Origin: Saccoglossus kowalevskii
Taxonomy: Eukaryota; Hemichordata; Enteropneusta; Harrimaniidae
DNA length: 38,428 nucleotides
Direction of reading: 5' to 3'
Assembly: GCF_000003605.2 (NCBI RefSeq)
Contig: NW_003129359.1
Span: forward strand, 358,077-396,504
The notes below the pieces were generated by a model. It had not been told where the DNA came from and made no database searches. It was given only the letters and a program-made list of their open reading frames with translations. How positions within the stretch are numbered: position 1 is the stretch's first letter; each line of letters starts with the position of its first letter. Positions 32,901 through 38,428 of this stretch are shown piece after piece. Both the position numbers and the translations under genes were made by a program.

Positions 32901-35900
32901 ATAACATGAGTTGGTTAGTCGATCGACTGTGTAGGTCTCGATTGCAAATATTTGTTTATATATCTAAGTAATAGGATGCCTAATGCACTACGAAAAACAA
33001 TGTTGAATTGAAACAGACAATGCAGTATTCATGCCGCCATTTGTAACTCAGTGTTGCATTGCATTGGGGGGGGGGGTCATTACAAAAAAATGAATGCATG
33101 CATGCATGTCACGAAAAAACAGTATAAATATGAACACAGGAATTATTCTAATAGACGAAATTCAATCATGAAATGAACATTGGAAAGTTGTTAGAGGTCA
33201 TTCTTTTTTAGAACATCAGAATGGCGCCACAAAAATGCCGAGTAAACTGTTTATCGATATGAAATCAAACACTGTGTTTATTTGCACATATCTTAGGGGT
33301 GACTGTGAGTATTGTTGATTTATCAAATATGTATTTGCATTAATGAATAGAAAATTGTGGTAAATGCAATAACGCGTTCATGTGAGATTCCACAGGGCAT
33401 CATCGGGGAACTGTATTGACCGGTGAGACCAAACTTAAAACCGTACAATGCGAGGTATTCGATCAACCTGGCGCTAGACGAATATAGAACAAATAAACAT
33501 CACTTTACCAGCGTCACAGTATTGGCGAAATCGTGTCATACCATGAATCAAAAAGGTCGCTGTAACACTATTTCACTTGCCCTGGAACATGTTTTTTTTT
33601 ATCAACTTTTAGCAAGGTCGTATATCTGGCACTAGAAGACGTCCCGAAACTGTATAGTCTTGCTTGAATATATAATTGAATCTAAATCGCAAAAATTTGA
33701 GCACTGTTCATATTGAACAGTGAATATGACTAAATGATCAAGAAAAAAAAACGGTACAAGTAATATTACAAATTATTATTGCCGAAGTATTATTATTGCA
33801 CAACATATTACGTCATCGCCGCGTCCGTCTTCGCCACTCGCGGAGCCTGTAAACTGTAAAAATATGTTTACTATTTTGCTTCGGTTTTTGTGCTGGGATA
33901 GTGGCATTACCGCCATTAGCTTTAGCTTAAAAACATTGATGTCCAGTGTGTTATGCGTCTCGCCCATCTACATTCTATGGAGTGCGTTTTAATAAGTAAT
34001 CTAGAAAGTGCACCATATAATGGGTAAATTATTATTCTTGAAAATGTATTAGGATGCATGTTTACAACCCAAGGACCCATTACGTAATCATTACGTATTT
34101 GCAAAATGGGCCATTACTTTTTTATGAATTTTAGAATCCCATGGTTCTCCAGCACCACTTATTAGTAGTATCATATAATGCAAGAAAAGTTGTTTGAAAA
34201 TTGGGAATTCTCACTCAGTAACGTGATATAATTAGCTTTTTTGTGTTTTGCGAGCATGTCATAATGAGGTTTCAAACGGTGCGCTCGGTTATTATGAAAT
34301 GTGATATTTTCCCCGGACTAGTCTTGTCGCTTGTCGTTTATAAATATTACATCCACTGATCGGCATGTCTGTCTTGTCCTTGCACGGACACGCAAATTGA
34401 GATTGTGACGTCACCTGCTAATCACCTCCTAAAGTTCCCAAACATAGCTCATTATTGTTTGTGATAATCTTCTTGCTATGCACCAATAGTTTCAGACATT
34501 TCCCAAAGTGAATTTTCTTGTTAAACTTGCATATGTGGATTTTGTCGTTTATTGTTTATCTCGCAGCCTTATCTTAGCAACGTTCAGGGTTCGCTTTCTC
34601 ATCGAATATTCACTAGAGTCTGACATTTGATATGTGTAAAGATCGCCGATGTCTCTCTTTAACCGTGAATACATCGATGGTTCTAATAAAAAAATATTTG
34701 TTTAATCTCAGGCGATAAATCGAATCAGATGCAATGCATTAAGAAATTCATGACTGAAATTCAGAAACAATTATCGATATTATTACGAATGTATACCTGT
34801 GTGGAATAAAATTACTCTAGGTCAATAAGGAATTTTACAAAAGATTGAAATGTAAAACAATAAGAACATAACAAAAATGTTAATTACTTTAGGAAGTATG
34901 TCGCCAGTATTTAATATACTATACATGTTTATGCTCGTCTGCGCCAACACTGATGGTGAAACTAAGACTTTACAATGTACACTGTGCATCGATGTACACC
35001 GAACACGTTGAGTTGTTAACCATGGTTTTGATTGGCATAAATACGAGAGAAATATAAAGACAACATACGTAAAGAAACCTGGGAGTTTATTCCAACGCTC
35101 ACTTCATATTCGCTCAAAGAACACTGCACACGACCCCCTCCCCCAATAGACGAATAGCCATGATTAAAACTATATTTGTACATGCGTACATATATCTGCT
35201 TTTCTGTAACATGTAGTTATCATATACTCTGTAATGTCATAGGAAAAATAATTCAAAACCGTTGAAAGTAAAAACTGTGTCATACTAAAATTAAAACGCC
35301 GTTTCACATTTTAATGTGCGGTTCACATTTTATTGTCAGAAAGATTACAAGGGATAAAAGCAACCGGAGACACAAAGGAAACTTGATATAAGCATTTTTA
35401 CCAAATATTAATGTCTAGAAGATTATTGTAATTTTGTCAAGAAAGCTTTGAGGAACTCGTGCAAACTATAGTTCATATCGTCGTCATGAGTCACAGCGCC
35501 TGTCGTCTGTTTCGTAAATGTTCCACGTGGAAATCATTATATATAAACGGCAAATCGTGGTATTACGTTTTCAGAAATACAACACTATCAGGCGAGTATA
35601 ATATCTCATGTTGTTTTCAGCATCCATTACAATACGTGATACAGTTCAGGGAAAGACGGTGAAAGAATTGGAAATTTACGCCCGGCACCACAATATAAAA
35701 CACAGCTACTTTGTGACGTGTTTCGCAGGTGAGGATGTTATAATGAGGCTATACATGGTTTGGGCTTTTGGAGATATAAAATTTTCTGTAATTAAAGCGA
35801 AAATAGCGAAGGAGATCAGATTCACACTGTGTTTGAAAAGAGCCATTACAAGTCCTCACTCTCAAAAGCATAGCGACTGAAATGAGGTATATCGGGTGTA

Positions 35901-36596
35901 AATATAAGATATTACAAGGTATGACTTCAACACTTTCTCAGACGCAATTAATGTTACAACAATTGTTAGAACGACGGAGTATTCGTATTAGCTTCATTTA
36001 GTCACACGCGGCGGAACGAACCCAATAATCAACTTCCGGTTTGTGTTATCAGTTCCGGTGAATTCAAGAAAGATTTCCCTGAATGTCTTATTTTCTCGGT
36101 ATGAGTGGAAACTGGGTGAGCTTGAATTATGCTTTTTAAAATATTTTACGACCAGTAAAACAATTGAAAGTCGATGGTGTTTTTGGTTTGATTACTGATT
36201 CATGGTATTATATTTTATTTATTCCAATTATTCTCGGCACCCGCTTAAGTAGCGAGTACTTATTTTATTGGATCGAGTTTGAAGGAAAGTTCCATTATTA
36301 TCCCGCGGTTAATACGGACAAGAACATCCCTTTCGATTGTTCCCAATCCTGCATACCATAATCATGTCATCTAAGTCGAATCCACGACCCCCCCCCCTGT
36401 TGCAGTGCGTACACGCTGTTATCTGACTCGATAATTTGGTAGTAGCCAACCCTGAACTTGTACTATACAGTGCTGTGGTCAGTCATTGTGTTGGTGGTGT
36501 GGAAATTGACTTCTGACATGGAAATGAATGACTTACAAGTAACTAGCAATTATTGGCGCAGAGAACTTGTGAATTAGCGATGCACAGTCAAACCTC
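29943..36596. other. Long non-coding stretch with simple repeats
   Basis: No gene recognised. Simple sequence: C-tract of 13 (31524-31536), AAT repeat (about 32160-32185), G-tract of 11 (33066-33076), ATGC repeat (33094-33108), perfect 9-bp hairpin CACTGTTCA-TAT-TGAACAGTG (33702-33722), a 19-base near-repeat (about 35303-35338) and a C-tract of 10 (36388-36397). The frames at 31307-31624 and 35608-35880 (plus) have no recognised motif, and the first runs through the C-tract. Confidence 0.35.
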
Positions 36597-38428
36597 AACA
36601 CTGTAGCCTATGGGATTAAATTAATGATATAGGACAAAACACCAACACTGTAGCCTATGGGATTAAATTAATGATATCGGACCATTCGCTAATACTATCA
36701 CCTATGGGAATTAATTTAAAACTATACCACTGTTCCCTAGAGAATTCAATTAATGATATCGGACCAAACGCAAACACTGTCACCTAGGGGAATTAATTTA
36801 ATAATATCGGCACAACCATTAACACTATCTCCTATAGGAATTAAATTAATAATATCGGCCCAAACATTAACATTGTCTTCTGTGGAAATAAAATTAATGA
36901 TATCGTACCAAACATTAACACTGTCTCCTATGAAAATTAAATTAATGTTATTTAACTAAACACTAATACTGTCTTCTATGGAAATTAAATTAATTACATC
37001 GTACCAAACATTAACTCTGTTCCCGAAGGGAATTCCATTAATATTATCGGACCAATCGCTAACACTGTCTCTTATGGAAATTAAAGTATTGATATCAAAT
37101 CAAACACTGTCTCCTATGGAAATTTAATTAATAATATAGGCTCAAATATTAACACTGTCTCCCATGGAAATTAAATTAATAACATCGGCCCAAACATTAA
37201 GTCTCCTACGAAAATTAAAATAATGATATCTAACCAATGCAAACACAAATACTGTCTTTTATGGAAATTAAATTAATGATATCGTACCAAACATTAACAC
37301 TGTCTTCTATGGAAATTAAATTAATCATATCTAACCAAACACTAATACTGTCTCTTATGAAAATTTAATCAATGATATCTAACCAAACACTAATACTGTC
37401 TTTTATGGAAATTAAATTAATGATATCTTAACAAATACTAATACTGTCTTTTATGGAAATTAAATTAATGATATCGGACCAATCGCTAACACTGTCTCTT
37501 ATGGAAATTAAATTAATGATATCGGCTCAAACATTAACACTCAAACATTAATTTCCTATGGAAATTAAATTAATAATATCGGCCTAAACATTAACACTGT
37601 ATCCTATGAGAATTAAATTATTAATATCGTACCAAACATTAACACTGTCTCCTATGGAAATTAAATTAATAATATCGGCCTAAACATTAACACAGTCTCC
37701 TATGGAAATGAAATTAATAATATCGGCCTAAACATTAACACTGTATCATATGGAAATTAAATTAATAATATCGGCCTAAACATTAACACTGTATCATATG
37801 GAAATTAAATTAATAATATCGGCCTAAACATTAACACTGTCTCCTATGGAAATTAAATTAATAATATCGGCTTAAACATTAACACTGTATCATATGGAAA
37901 TTAAATTAATAACATCGGCCTAAACATTAACACTGTATCATATGGAAATTAAATTAATAACATCGGCCTAAACATTAACACTGTATCATATGGAAATTAA
38001 ATTAATAACATCGGTCTAAACATTAACACTGTATCATATGGAAATTAAATTAATAATATCGGCCTAAACATTAACACTGTCTCCTATGAGAATTAAGTTA
38101 ATAATATCGGCCTAAACATTAACACTGTCTCCTATGGAAATTAAATTAATAATATCGGCTTAAACATTAGCACTGTCTCCTATGGAAATTAAATTAATAA
38201 TATCGGCTTAAACATTAGCACTGTCTCCTATGGAAATTAAATTAATAATATCGGCCTAAACATTAACACTGTCTCCTATGGAAATTAAATTAATAATATC
38301 GGCTTAACATTAACTCTGTCTCCTATGGAAATTAAATTATAATATTGGCCTAAACATTACACTGTCTCCTATGGAAATTAAATTAATATATCGGCTTAAA
38401 CATTACACTCTCTGCTATGGAAATTAAA
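36597..38428 (+). repeat. 48-bp satellite array, about 38 units, runs off the window
   Basis: Units of 47-48 bases share a core CTATGGAAATTAAATTAAT followed by a TATCGG block and an AAACATTAACACTGT block. The first units (36597-37300) differ widely and vary in length. Units after about 37560 are nearly uniform at 48 bases. Two variants alternate: TGTCTCCTATGG and TGTATCATATGG, the second clustered at 37740-38040. As 48 is divisible by three, an open frame (36753-36959) appears in it, but that is a by-product and not a gene. Short deletions crowd the last 130 bases. Confidence 0.97.

Noticed and set aside
33702-33722. Steroid-receptor response element
   Set aside because: The half-sites point outward, not in the inward 3-base-spaced order of the known element. 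Kept only as a hairpin.
36753-36959. Open frame with a 16-residue repeat
   Set aside because: It is a by-product of the 48-bp satellite (48 is three times 16). No start context and the frame breaks in other units.
1-38428. CRISPR array, bacterial operon or phage
   Set aside because: Introns, LINE, LTR element, satellite and a GPCR show an animal genome. The only regular repeat array has no spacers.

Overview
The window looks like animal (metazoan) genomic DNA. It is AT-rich and mostly non-coding. Its genes have spliceosomal introns with GT-AG borders, and it carries a class A neuropeptide-type GPCR gene, a non-LTR retrotransposon with a (AATTC)n tail, a Ty3/gypsy remnant, TTAGGG-type telomere-like repeats and a 48-bp satellite. 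A marine invertebrate is likely, either a non-vertebrate deuterostome or a lophotrochozoan. The species cannot be named from the sequence alone.

Layout. 1-3060 holds a small spliced plus-strand gene that I reconstructed from splice signals. It encodes a 73-residue protein with a signal peptide, an acidic Ser/Thr-rich middle and a hydrophobic C-terminus, the architecture of a tiny GPI-anchored surface protein. 4771-5102 is an inverted-repeat element whose arms end in telomere-like repeats. 6613-9985 is a decayed LINE (Jockey/CR1-like group) whose 5' third is tandemly duplicated. 9987-10845 is an internally deleted Ty3/gypsy element (LTR, primer-binding site, RT-RNase H remnant). 12215-12292 is a near-perfect 35-bp-arm palindrome. 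At 14783-15071 (minus) there is a candidate first and second exon of an unknown gene. Its first exon has an ATG inside a YY1-like motif and a tandemly duplicated perfect splice donor. 16146-17667 (minus) is the one gene that is certain: a complete two-exon, 403-residue rhodopsin-class peptide receptor. From 17.9 to 36.6 kb I find only isolated candidate exons, a promoter-like patch near 27.7 kb, a structured 76-nt element at 29.5 kb and simple repeats. 36.6 kb to the end is a satellite array that runs off the window.

The genes do not form an operon or an obvious pathway. The GPCR and the small surface-protein gene are independent animal genes separated by transposon debris. All single-exon calls other than the GPCR rest on splice motifs and open frames only, and are scored accordingly.
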